Source: Candidatus Rifleibacteriota bacterium (GTDB taxonomy: Bacteria > Muiribacteriota > Ozemobacteria > Ozemobacterales > Ozemobacteraceae). Taken from it: a stretch of DNA of 47,159 nucleotides. Positions 34,838-44,700 of the stretch are shown piece after piece. The first letter of the stretch is position 1, and every line of letters begins with the position of its first letter. A program made the position numbers and the translations under genes. The notes beneath the pieces are model-generated. The model did no database searches, was not told the origin of the DNA, and worked only from the letters and a program-made list of their open reading frames with translations. The stretch is from positions 1-47,159 of the forward strand of contig JADFYG010000049.1 in assembly GCA_015233155.1 (NCBI GenBank). Reading direction: 5' to 3'.

Positions 34838-35344
34838 GAGAAATACCGGATTATTCCATGTGCGGTCTTCACCCCGGTAAGGAAGTGTTTTTTCAGCGTC
34901 ATTGCCAACAAACGAGTGCGGGAGATTCAAATAACCCTGTTTTGCAAACCAAAAATTGCATTTTCTTCCCGGGTAGGTCCCCTCCTCTCCGTGAACAATC
35001 TGAGTGGTTCAAAGGACATTTCATCTAAAATTATCCAAAAGCCTGTATTAATCGCTGTTTATAAAGTTTCTTCCGGAAATGATGCTGCCATGATTCAAAT
35101 TATCGAATAATCTTGGTCAGACCCGAATGCCACTAAGATAAGGAAATTATTGGGTAACTTGTCCGAGACAAGTCATTGTTTATCAGTGTTTGTCTGTGGC
35201 AGAAATATATTCTGGAAGGAAAAATAGGCTTATCTTTGCGCCATTCTGGTCTGACCCCTATTTTCTGCTATTTTCTTTTCCCTGGAAGGCTCCCCCCTGT
35301 TCAGGCTGAACCTGAACAGGGGGGAGCGGCTGGCAGAGCCAAAA
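34838..35344. other. Intergenic region, convergent, with palindromes
   Basis: This stretch lies between the response regulator and the DUF1566 lipoprotein gene. Apart from the strong hairpin at 35289-35327, a GGTCAGACC-like inverted pair (about 35115-35124 and 35249-35258) and an ACTTGTC-CGA-GACAAGT stem (about 35157-35173) can be seen. A 64-residue frame at 34916-35110 has no ribosome site and is not called. Confidence 0.5.
35289..35327. terminator. Strong 17-bp hairpin
   Basis: GCTCCCCCCTGTTCAGG pairs perfectly with CCTGAACAGGGGGGAGC across a 5-nt loop. It lies 18 bp before the end of the minus-strand lipoprotein gene and in the same gap as the response regulator 3' side, so it may terminate both transcripts. 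There is no clear U-run. Confidence 0.6.
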
Positions 35345-37066
35345 TCACCTTTTCGCACGAACAGCCATTACCCCGTTCTTGGAATCAGTGTAGTTTAAGA
35401 ATTTCGAACCATCGCTAATACTAAAACACCAGCTTCTGTCGCCATATTTATCACTACTACCGGAATCGCTTGACCAACACCAACTAGGGAAAAACCCGTA
35501 TTGGGAACCTAGTATGGTAGCTTCTGGATACAGTGGTTGAAGATCAGCGAGTGCGGGAATCCTCCATCCACCCCCAGCTATGGCAAGACTGGCCGCCCAA
35601 TTTTTTGCCTCAATCCATCCCATATTTCCCCCAATCCACCCCGTATTCTTAGTAGAATTAACGTACCATTGCAAACCGGTCTTGTTGTCAGAGATCACGC
35701 TGTCGGCGTCTCTGGTGAAACGGCCACTGCCGGTTGTTGTGCCGGTGCCAGAAGTGGTAGTTCCGGTGGTAGTTCCGGTGGTAGTTCCGGTGGTAGTACT
35801 CGTTGGTGTGGTTGTGGTTGTCCCGCCGGTGCCAGTTCCTGTAGTTCCGGTGGTTCCTGGAACATACGCTGCAACACTGACGGTATTTGAAAGTGCGGTT
35901 TCCTCTCCATTAATGACTGCAGACAAGGAAAAATACTGCTTGGGAGCATTTGAGAAGGTGAACGCAGCCGAAATCATCCAAGCCGTGTCGTTTGCTCCAT
36001 CGGGAGGGAATTCTATATATTTAGACACTCCTTTAATCGGGTCCCCCGTGAGTGAATAATAGAGTCGATATGCGCTTGCGCTCTTGGTGGGAACAAAATC
36101 AATATCGCATTTGTATTTACCATCAGAAGCAGCCCACCATGTCACGTCAGAAAGCTTGGGAGCAGTTGTCGTTCCACCTGTTCCGGTAGATGTGGACGTC
36201 CCCGTCGAAGACCCAGTGCTTGTGCTGGTTGAGGTTGACGTTCCTGTGGATGTAGAGGCTCCGGTTGTGGGGCTTGTGGTTGGAGTTGGGATAGTCGGTT
36301 TAACATCGGGGAGGCTTTCGACTTCTTTGGCTACCAAATCAGCAACCGCCGGATCAGAAGGATCTTTTGTCTCACCGGAACCAAGCTTTACCAGGAGTTT
36401 TCCACTTTTGTCTGCAACCCATTTGATGACTCCTCCCAATCTTGTTCGGTCAAAACTCCAGGTTCGGGGAGCAGAATCTTCAATGTTTCTGGTTTTGGTA
36501 TTTACCTCATCAATAAAGTTTTTGGCTGATGCCTCCTCTCCCTGGATTTCATTTTTTATCTGCATCATATATTCATAGCTTCCTGGTTTGGGAAAGTCCG
36601 GGTCTTCCGGCTTGGTAGGGGCCGGACCATCTTCCAGTGCCCTTCTGGCAACGGCGTCACCAAACATGGTCACGGCCGTACCGGCATAAATGAAGCCAAT
36701 TGCAACCAACCCGAGAAGTAGCGCCGGATTTTTCCGGACATCGCCACGAATGGACACCGTCTCCGGGGGGGTGTATTCCGCTTTGTAGATTATGGGCAGG
36801 GTCGGAGGCTGGCTCAGGGAAAAGGAAAAAGACCCGTTTTGGTCCGTGTAAGTGGTTCCGGTTTGCCCATCGGCTGAAAAAAAGGCGACCTTGGCCCCGA
36901 CCGCGACAAAACCCGGCGTAACGCCACCCGTCAGAACCGTCGAATTCGTGGTCGCCGCCAACGGGCTCCCGCCACCGCCACCTCCTCCGCCACCACCACA
37001 GCCGGTGAGGGAAAATGTAAATGAGGCCAGAAGAAGCCACACGATGAATTTTTTCCGTAGTTTCAT
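35345..37066 (-). CDS. DUF1566 (Lcl_C-like) surface lipoprotein with Thr/Ser-rich linkers
   Basis: This 573-residue protein has a lipoprotein signal ending in LTGC (C23), followed by a run of ten Gly. A carboxypeptidase-regulatory-like beta domain (AVGAKVAFFSADGQ, TYTDQNGSFSFSL) is next, then a helix-rich region. Two long low-complexity linkers of Thr, Ser and Gly (about 270-310 and 405-450) flank an FN3-like section (ASAYRLYYSLTGDP). The C-terminal DUF1566 domain is seen in TGLQWYV, GGGWRIPALADLQPLY and SKNGVMAVRAKR. GGAGGG precedes the ATG by about 9 nt. It is probably displayed on the outer surface; ligand unknown. Confidence 0.82.
   Translation of the reverse strand: MKLRKKFIVWLLLASFTFSLTGCGGGGGGGGGGSPLAATTNSTVLTGGVTPGFVAVGAKVAFFSADGQTGTTYTDQNGSFSFSLSQPPTLPIIYKAEYTPPETVSIRGDVRKNPALLLGLVAIGFIYAGTAVTMFGDAVARRALEDGPAPTKPEDPDFPKPGSYEYMMQIKNEIQGEEASAKNFIDEVNTKTRNIEDSAPRTWSFDRTRLGGVIKWVADKSGKLLVKLGSGETKDPSDPAVADLVAKEVESLPDVKPTIPTPTTSPTTGASTSTGTSTSTSTSTGSSTGTSTSTGTGGTTTAPKLSDVTWWAASDGKYKCDIDFVPTKSASAYRLYYSLTGDPIKGVSKYIEFPPDGANDTAWMISAAFTFSNAPKQYFSLSAVINGEETALSNTVSVAAYVPGTTGTTGTGTGGTTTTTPTSTTTGTTTGTTTGTTTSGTGTTTGSGRFTRDADSVISDNKTGLQWYVNSTKNTGWIGGNMGWIEAKNWAASLAIAGGGWRIPALADLQPLYPEATILGSQYGFFPSWCWSSDSGSSDKYGDRSWCFSISDGSKFLNYTDSKNGVMAVRAKR
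35755..35798. repeat. 12-bp tandem repeats in a Thr/Gly linker
   Basis: The unit GTGGTAGTTCCG is repeated three to four times within the second linker of the lipoprotein gene. Slippage would change linker length by four residues per unit and keep the frame. Confidence 0.8.
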
Positions 37067-37135
37067 AAGAAAAAACCCTCCATACCAAATGGTAAATTTT
37101 GTCCAAAGGAGAAATCAACTGAGTATGAAATGATA

Positions 37136-37145
37136 CCCCCCCCCC
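37136..37145. repeat. C10/G10 homopolymer upstream of the lipoprotein gene
   Basis: Ten consecutive C on the plus strand (G on the minus) lie 70 bp upstream of the lipoprotein ATG at 37066. Such tracts in promoter regions can vary in length and alter expression, but that is not shown here. Confidence 0.8.
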
Positions 37146-37350
37146 AGAGCCTGTCAACCTTTCCATGAGGAGGTTCTAAAGGGCATTCATACGGGAAAAA
37201 ATGAACAGCCCCTCAGGATACGGGGAGAGTAAACGGTATTAAACATATTTCACAATTCCCTTTTGAAACAAGAATAATCAAAGGCGAAAGTTTTGTCTGT
37301 CCGGGAAAACCCGGATTTTGAGATGGTCCATTTTTGAAAATAACACTCCA

Positions 37351-38099
37351 CTGTCAGCTATGCCATCATGCTAAGAATGTTCGTCACCGCGACCAAGTGG
37401 ACGACGGCAGCAAACGCCATTCTTCTCCAGTATACCGCACCACTTTTTGTGGCTCTGCTGTCCTGGCCGATGCTTGGCGAACGAGTAAGCGGATGGGAGT
37501 GGGGAGCATTGTCCGGGGTTCTTCTTGGCATGGCCTTTTTCTTCGGCGAAAAGCTTTCATTGCAGGGGTTATGTGGAAATATCCTGGCCATCGCGTCAGG
37601 AGTCGCATGTGCGCTGAATACTCTCTTCTTGAGGCGGGTCACCTTTCCTCCTCCAAGACCCAACTCCCTGATACCAACCGATGCGCCATTGCATGAAACT
37701 GTTATCTCGGATATGCCGGCAACAAATATTTCCGGCGGGCTGCTGCTATCGCTTCCCGCAACCGTTCTGGGCAACATCCTCATAACAATTATCTGCATGC
37801 CTGCAATGATCACAGGGCTGCCGACCTGCACTTCCAGCTGGCTGATCAAAATCTCACTGGGGCTTTTCCAGCTCGGACTGTCATATGTACTTTTCAATAT
37901 CGGGCTGCGATACGTCACGGCTGTCGAGGCAACAATACTGGCGACGATTGAGGCCGTGCTGAATCCCATCTGGACCGCTCTCGGCACAGGCGAAAACCCA
38001 TCAGGGATCTCGCTGGCGGGTGGAGGACTGATCCTGGCTTCTGTTCTGTTTTACGGGTGGTTCAAGAACAAAGTAATAGTAACCCAAATTTCGCTTTGA
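37351..38099 (+). pseudogene. Truncated second copy of the EamA transporter gene
   Basis: Bases 37351-38064 copy 31421-32134 with seven substitutions. Five are silent. The other two change membrane-segment residues, Ile to Arg (at 37375) and Ile to Lys (at 37849), which should damage a transporter. The first 80 or so residues are missing. The frame opens at ATG 37368 without a ribosome site and ends in a new tail, FKNKVIVTQISL, after the repeat boundary. I read it as a duplicate decaying under relaxed constraint. Confidence 0.85.
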
Positions 38100-38103
38100 C
38101 AGT

Positions 38104-38200
38104 AGTGATTTCAACAGCGGTGTCACGTTGATTGGCTCCGGCCGTCGCTTTGAAACGGTTTAGCCCCCATGCGGTTTCCTGGTCTTCTGCAAAGTCGGCA
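38104..38200 (+). pseudogene. Remnant of the 3' end of a second GH13 gene
   Basis: In frame it reads FETV-stop-PPCGFLVFCKVG, matching the end of the intact GH13 protein (FETVLPPCGFLVFCKVG) except for a stop at 38161 where Leu would be, and lacking that gene's natural stop. Upstream the match fades. It directly follows the truncated EamA copy. Confidence 0.8.
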
Positions 38201-38319
38201 GAATCTTGCGAAATGTCGGGGACTAACTGTAGTAAAGATGCTGCGTGAACTGGCAGGGCAAGGTTGCTTTTTAGTCTCTGGAGGGTCTAGAATACTGCGA
38301 TATACACGACCTTAATGGT

Positions 38320-39855
38320 GTGAAAGTGAAGAACCAACTCTTAAGCATAGTATTTATCGATGTTCAGGGGTATACGAAGCGAACCGCTTCCCAGTCGCGG
38401 GAAGACAATGAGAGATTCGTGAAAGAGATCCATGAGTTCGTAGCCCAACATCTTGAAAAGTTTGAAGGCAAGCTGGTGAAGACCATGGGTGACGGCTTCA
38501 TGGCTTCGTTCGTTTCGCCAAGCAATGCTATTCAGTGTAGTCTTGATATGCAGCGTAAGCTCGAGTCCAGAAACGCCAATGTGGTTAACCCAAATCATTA
38601 TATCCGCTTCAGGATCGGAATAAACACAGGTGAAGTCAGTGTAGATGAGCGCGGAGATCTTTTCGGCGATGCCGTTAACATCGCGGCACGCATCGAGAAC
38701 TTTGCCGAATCTAACGAAGTCTTCATTTCCGAAGCGACATATCTTGCCATGAATCGGAGTGAATTCGGTACTATCGATCTGGGACTCCAGAATTTCAAGA
38801 ATGCAGCACGTGAAATTCGGGTCTATAAGGTTTCAAAAAGCGGAGTGCCGCCCGGGACCACCTTCAAGGGCAAACCGCCGACTTCCATGAAGGTCGATAC
38901 TACCGCGTCGTTTTACAGAAGGAAATCCGTCGGAGTCATTTTTGTCATATCGATTGTTCTTCTTGGTCTGGTCGTTCTTGGCAAAGTCTGGACAGGATCG
39001 AGGAATCGAGGTGATCAGATGTATTCAGCTGATGTACAGCATTTGGACAATTCGATAGAGAGTCTGAATCCGCTTTTTCAGATAAAGATCGATCATATCA
39101 GAGAAATGGCCAATCAGAATCATATAAATGAGGCTTTGAATGAATTCGAGGAATTATGGAAAACTATAAGGAAAGACGAGAGTAAAATCAGTCCGATGTA
39201 TTTGGTCGGCTTCGGAAGTCTGTATCTTCGTGATGGAAAAAAAGAAAAGGCGGATGAATTCTTCTCCAAAGCATTGAAAAAGACTCAAAATGATCCGGCG
39301 GCCAATGAGACAATCACGCGACAGATAGCTGAAGCCATCAGAGAAAAAGAAATAGGGGGTCGTGGAGAAATTCAACCCGGCGCAGCGGATATAAAGACGG
39401 ATTATCCGATAAAAACAAGCACTGAAAGGCCTCCTATAGACAGTCGGAGACCTGACAATATCAGGGAAACTTTCAATAAGGCAAGCGGATCTGTACACCC
39501 GCCGGAGATTGATGCCCGAGCACCGAAATCGAATTTTAATCCGACCGATAAAGAGAGGCCGAATATCGATGCCAGGCTGAAACACATAGAAGAATTGAAG
39601 ATTCAGAATCGCTTTCCTGAGGCGATAAAGGAGTCCGAAGAATTGATAAGCGAGGTCCAGAAAGCCGGATGGAACCCGCCGCCCGATGCATATCTTGACG
39701 TCGGAATATTGCATCTACGATCAGGCGATGAAAAGAGTGCCAGAGAAAGTTTCGAAAGAGCGCTCCTGAGTGTCAAGGACAATCCGGCTGCCTTTGATGA
39801 TATCAAAAACCGTATCGCTGCTATACTGCAAGCTGCAGTCGCGAACAAACACTAG
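38320..39855 (+). CDS. Class III adenylate/guanylate cyclase with TM helix and TPR-like C-terminus
   Basis: This 511-residue protein starts at GTG 38320 (no strong ribosome site; GTG 38326 is an alternative). The catalytic domain spans about 8-175, with the metal-binding Asp in SIVFIDVQGYT (D14) and MGDGF (D58). KLVKTMGDG supplies a Lys and GDAVNIAARIE the transition-state Asn and Arg, so a functional adenylate cyclase is likely. A membrane helix (about 208-228, IFVISIVLLGLVVLG) separates it from a C-terminal part with TPR-like pieces (ALNEFEELWKTI, MYLVGFGSLYLRDGKKEKA, DVGILHLRSGDEKSARESF). With the cyclase at the N-terminus, the C-terminal part is probably extracytoplasmic. A cNMP-binding protein occurs about 8 kb away, a possible receiver of its product. 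Confidence 0.88.
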   Translation: MKVKNQLLSIVFIDVQGYTKRTASQSREDNERFVKEIHEFVAQHLEKFEGKLVKTMGDGFMASFVSPSNAIQCSLDMQRKLESRNANVVNPNHYIRFRIGINTGEVSVDERGDLFGDAVNIAARIENFAESNEVFISEATYLAMNRSEFGTIDLGLQNFKNAAREIRVYKVSKSGVPPGTTFKGKPPTSMKVDTTASFYRRKSVGVIFVISIVLLGLVVLGKVWTGSRNRGDQMYSADVQHLDNSIESLNPLFQIKIDHIREMANQNHINEALNEFEELWKTIRKDESKISPMYLVGFGSLYLRDGKKEKADEFFSKALKKTQNDPAANETITRQIAEAIREKEIGGRGEIQPGAADIKTDYPIKTSTERPPIDSRRPDNIRETFNKASGSVHPPEIDARAPKSNFNPTDKERPNIDARLKHIEELKIQNRFPEAIKESEELISEVQKAGWNPPPDAYLDVGILHLRSGDEKSARESFERALLSVKDNPAAFDDIKNRIAAILQAAVANKH

Positions 39856-39902
39856 GGAGAGAAATCTGATCGTGATAAAATAAATCGTGGGGATAAATAT
39901 AG

Positions 39903-41525
39903 ATGAAAGTCAGCATTCCTAAAGAGAGAATCGACCAGATCGTGTCAAAATACGGATGTACTTTCGATGACGCGATCAAAGCCTACCTCGAGGCCAATTC
40001 CGAGGCTACCCAGACTTTTGACGACACGCTGGAAAATATTCTTCGAAAGAAGAAGCCGGCGCCTCTCGTAAAAGCACATACTCCGGCAGAAATCAAAGAG
40101 CATCTCGATAAGTACGTCATCGGTCAGGACAACTATAAAAAGCGCCTTTCGGTCGCGGCTGCATACCATTTCGCCGTTGTCAAGAAACTCGGGGTGATTT
40201 CACCCGAGGAAAAGGCTGCAGTAAAGCGGTTCCGCAAAAAAAATACGCTCATTGCCGGTCCAACCGGGTCCGGCAAAACTTACAGTGCTGAGGTACTGTC
40301 CGATCTTCTCGATGTACCGATAAACATAGTCGACGCCACAGATTATACTGAGGTGGGCTATGTTGGAAAAAATGCCGACGACATGATCCGCGAACTTATC
40401 GACATGGCGCCCGGTGAGAGCAAACGCGAAAAAGCCGATTTCATCACACGATTCGGCGGCTTGATATTTATCGACGAGATGGACAAAAAGGCGAAGGACA
40501 CCGGGATTATCGGGCACGACATTTCACGCGAAGGGTTCCAGCGGGCTGTGCTCAAGTTGATAGAGCGGAAATTCATCCCCGTCGATAATCCCTATAGCCC
40601 CGCATCACAAATTCAGGAAGCGATCGACCTGCAGCACGGAACAAAGCAGGACAAGTCCAAAAGCATGATCTCCACAGAGAACATACTGTTCATCCTCGGC
40701 GGATCGTTTCAGCGGACAACGGACGATCTCGAGTCGATCGTCAAAAAGAGAATCGAGCGCGGTACCGGCCGGGTCAAAGAGGACGGCAGCATTACCGTTA
40801 CAGGATTTTCCACCCCCGAAGACGATAAGACCCGGAAACGCGCATACAAAAACTATTATCACGATGCCGAGGCCGAAGACTACATCCGATTCGGTTTGAT
40901 ACCCGAACTCGTAGGGCGTGCGCCGATCCGAACTTACGTAAACCCACTCTCCAAAAACGACCTCATCAGGATCATGACAGAGACGGAGGACTCGATACTC
41001 AACCAGTATAAATTCGAGTTCGCACTATTTGGGATTGAGATCGAGTTCGAGCCAGACGCCATCGAGTATGTGGCCGACCAGGCGGAGAACAGCAAGACTG
41101 GCGCGCGCGCACTCGTTTCTGTTTGGGAACGGATATTGACCGATTTCCAGTTCGCCCTGCCCGGTAAGAATTTCAGAAAGCTCACGATCTCAAAAGAGCT
41201 GTGCGAGCGGCCCACAGATCTCCTGCTTGAGTTAATGCAGAAATCCCCAATACTGGATTTCGTAGAACGTTTCCGGACAGATACCGGGATACTTCTCATA
41301 ATAGAAGAGGAGTGCGAGAAATATATTGAGGATTATGCAATCGAGCGAAATATCCAGGTCTCCGAGGCGGTTCAGAAACTGCTGAGCGGCGTGCGAGCCC
41401 TGAATTACATGAATATTGACGGCAAGTATGTAGTAACGATAGAAATGCTCCGTGACGAAAAATACTTTGACAACCTGTATGTCCGCTGGCATGAGGAACA
41501 ATTGACGAAAGCCAGCCAGGTCTGA
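39903..41525 (+). CDS. ClpX-like AAA+ ATPase without zinc-binding domain
   Basis: This 540-residue protein starts 48 bp after the cyclase gene on the same strand. It has the ClpX core: Walker A GPTGSGKT (119-126), pore loop GYVG (152-155), Walker B LIFIDEMDK (187-195) and GRAPIRTYVNPL in the sensor/arginine region. The usual N-terminal Cys4 zinc domain is replaced by a helical segment (residues 1-50, RIDQIVSKYGCTFDDAIKAYLEA shortened here to RIDQIVSKYGCTF). It is longer than ClpX by a C-terminal addition (about 455-540). It is probably an unfoldase with its own substrates or partner rather than the housekeeping ClpX. No ClpP-type gene is visible nearby. Confidence 0.85.
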   Translation: MKVSIPKERIDQIVSKYGCTFDDAIKAYLEANSEATQTFDDTLENILRKKKPAPLVKAHTPAEIKEHLDKYVIGQDNYKKRLSVAAAYHFAVVKKLGVISPEEKAAVKRFRKKNTLIAGPTGSGKTYSAEVLSDLLDVPINIVDATDYTEVGYVGKNADDMIRELIDMAPGESKREKADFITRFGGLIFIDEMDKKAKDTGIIGHDISREGFQRAVLKLIERKFIPVDNPYSPASQIQEAIDLQHGTKQDKSKSMISTENILFILGGSFQRTTDDLESIVKKRIERGTGRVKEDGSITVTGFSTPEDDKTRKRAYKNYYHDAEAEDYIRFGLIPELVGRAPIRTYVNPLSKNDLIRIMTETEDSILNQYKFEFALFGIEIEFEPDAIEYVADQAENSKTGARALVSVWERILTDFQFALPGKNFRKLTISKELCERPTDLLLELMQKSPILDFVERFRTDTGILLIIEEECEKYIEDYAIERNIQVSEAVQKLLSGVRALNYMNIDGKYVVTIEMLRDEKYFDNLYVRWHEEQLTKASQV

Positions 41526-41738
41526 CTCCACATTGTCCGGACTGTTTTTCGTATTGCCCCGGTTGTTTTTCGCGCAGTTTTGTCCCAGCCTTATCCGGAT
41601 TTTTCACAATGACTTTTCGAAATATAGAACCTCCGGAAGGGGATTGTTATAATAGTATTCATCAGCCTCGCGAACGACGATCATAGACGCGTCAATTCCG
41701 GCTTCCAGGAATCTTTTTTTGTCGCAATCCTGAGCAAA

Positions 41739-44700
41739 TCATGGCGTCGTCGGGTACAGTTTGGTCCCCCGATGGTAGACGAAGAATGGCTGGCGATAAT
41801 CGCTGTCCGTGAAGAAGATCGATCCCTGGTTCACGAAGTTCACTCCATCGATATACAGCGTTGTCGCACCACCCATGCCGCCGGTGTTATTACAGATTCC
41901 GCAGCCGGTTGGCAAGGTGAGATCGCTGTCTATATGCATGATACCACCCAGGCGCAGATACCCCTGAATGGTCATACTTGATCCCGCGGCAGCGCCAAAG
42001 GTAGGACCAATCAGAACCGGCCCGCTGACAGCGTCACCACCCATATTGAGCGTGGCAATACCGGTAACGCGGCCGCGTTCGACGTTCAGAGCCGCATGAT
42101 TCCCGAGCACATTCCAGAAGCCCCCCTGGACCTTCAGTGTGCGGCTTTGCATATCGAGCGTTCCTGTCGAACTCGCAGTCGGAGAAAGGTATAGATCCGC
42201 CGTGTCGAAAACAAGGTCAGACCCGGCAAGAATCGTCCCACTGCTGACGTTCTCATAGAATTTGCCGGTCAGGATTTTTCCCGCTCCGAGACTGAGGGTT
42301 TGCGCGGAAGCACCATTGAAATAAGTTGCCGTCGGTGTATAGGTGCCGTTCTGAGCGAAACTGCCTTCCAGCGTTATATACAGCAGAGGCGGGCCGTCAC
42401 CGGCATTGACGAACATGGTGCCATTGTTAGTGAGTGCTCCCTTGAAGGTCACATTGGAGAGGCCGCCATTATATTGATAACCGGGGTTGGTCATCGCAGC
42501 CCCAGACGCAACGATGACACTTCCCTCTATCGACGAATCGCCCTGCAGAGCGACCTCGCCGTTGATCGTCAGTGCACCGCCGACCGGTGCCGCGAGAGAG
42601 GCTATCCGGACCCATGTGTAGCGGCCTGACGGGGAGGTCAGGCTGGCTATCCCGATGACCTTGCCATTGGTGATCCACAGGCCGGCCCCACTGTTTCTGA
42701 TGCCGTTTCCGCTCATGTCGAGCGTGCCGCTGGCACTGGTATTTGTGAAGGTGATTCCTGTCCCGCCCGTGTTCCAGAAGTAAGAACTGCTGTCGAACGC
42801 CAGGTCGGTGGTTGATTGAAGGGTTGCACCGGCGGCCGCTACAGAAATCGGAGTATTCAGGGTCTTTCCTGCAAGGAGAGAGATTTTAGAGTTCGATCCT
42901 GTGAATGTCGTAGAGTTGGGAGCCCAGTATCCTTCCTGGTTGAGGTCTCCCTCGAGCGTCACGTCGATGGAGGGAGGGCCGTCACCGCCACTGCAATAGA
43001 CCGATCCACGGTTGGTGAACGTGTTGCGGAAACGCAGACGGCTCGCTCCGCCATTATACTGATATCCCGGATTCATCAACGATGCCCCGGACGCAAGCAG
43101 AACATTTCCCTCCAATACCGTGTCGCCTTCGAAAGCGACATTCCCGTTGATCTGCAAAGTGCCGCCCACAGGCGCTTTGACAACCCTGACGTTCAGATAC
43201 TCATACCGGTTCGACGGCGCCGAGAGGCTTGCCACATCCGTCAGCTGCCCGTTCCGGACCACCAGACCACTGGTACAATTCAAGGCTTTCCCGTTGAGAC
43301 TGAGCGTTCCCGTCGCGGTGGTATCGACAAAATCGATGGTCAGACCGCTGAACCAAAGATCGGACGCGGCCTTGAGTACACCACCTGATTTCCTGACAAG
43401 GAATCCGCGGGACATATTGGCATTAGGACCCATTGTGATATATTGATCCGCCGAACCGGTAAACCAGAGCTGGCCGGGATCGATATAATTCCGCTGAATC
43501 AGGTTTCCCCTGAGTTCAATGATCTGGTCCGCCCAGTAGCCGCGTTCGAGATAGATCCCACCTTCATTCGTAGTATCACCCAGAACCACGAGTTTTCCGG
43601 AAGGACCATAATACGAATTGACGACAAGCAACGATCCGGTTGCAACGAACAACGTCGTACACGTGGCATTCCCGTCGAGACTGATCCTGTGACGTACTTC
43701 GACGGAATCATCGGCTTGTGGTGCCTGACCGCTGGTCCAGGCCGAACCATCAGACCAGGCCCCATCTTTGGTTGAAACCAGAATCGCCGGCGTCGACGAA
43801 GCCGGGTCTGATGGAGCTGATTCACCACCCGCATTAACCGCCGTTACAACATACCAGTAGGTCTGCGAATTTGTCAGCCCTCTATGTGCATATGGACTTG
43901 TGATATTACCGATCTTGGTACCGGTTGAAGGAGTGACTGTTGACGAGGTCGACCAGTACAGGTTGTATGCGGTTCCAGAGACGGCGTCGAAGGAAATGAT
44001 GTTACGGTTCGTCATCGGGTAGGTCTTGACATTGTAAGGCTTGATCGGGGCCTGCGGGGTTCCGAATTTAACCGCCACCGGTGTCGCACTGATCGTGGTT
44101 GTGCCGTCGCCATACTGCCCTTCGTAATTTCTGCCCCACGCATAGATGCTGCCGTCGGATTTCATCGCCACAGCATGATCCGTTCCGGCGGCTATCGTCG
44201 TGATATTGGTCAGACTTGCAACGGCAGTCGGGGTAGTGACTGAATCGGAACTTCCGAAGATATTTCCCCACTGCCAGACCGTGCCGTCGCTTTTCAGTGC
44301 ATAACCGGCGAACTCGGAGATGGCGATAGCCTTGATTCCGGACAATCCACTGACCTGAACCGGGGCATTCCGCGAGGTTTTGGTACCGTCACCCAGCATT
44401 CCGGAACCGTTGTCTCCCCAGGCCCATACGGTGCCGTCACTCTTCAAAGCATAGCCTGTACGGGATCCGGCGCCTATGGCCACGACTCCGGACAAATTGT
44501 AGACCTGGACCGGCCACGCGCTCGATGTCGAAGTTGCAATGCCGAGCTGTCCGCTCGTGTTAAGTCCGGATGTGACAACCGTTCCATCATCGCGCAGGAA
44601 AACCCCGAAATCGCCTCCCGCAGCAGCGGCAAGGATTCCCGTCAGGCTGGCGATCCTTATCGGAGAACCGATTCCGCCCGCCGGAGTGGTTCCGTCACCG

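Noticed and set aside
34405..35028. Plus-strand ORF of 207 codons overlapping the response regulator
   Set aside because: It is in another frame of a gene with an intact receiver and LuxR domain and shows no domain of its own.
34916..35110. Small plus-strand ORF of 64 codons
   Set aside because: No ribosome site, no recognisable motif and it lies in a palindrome-rich gap.
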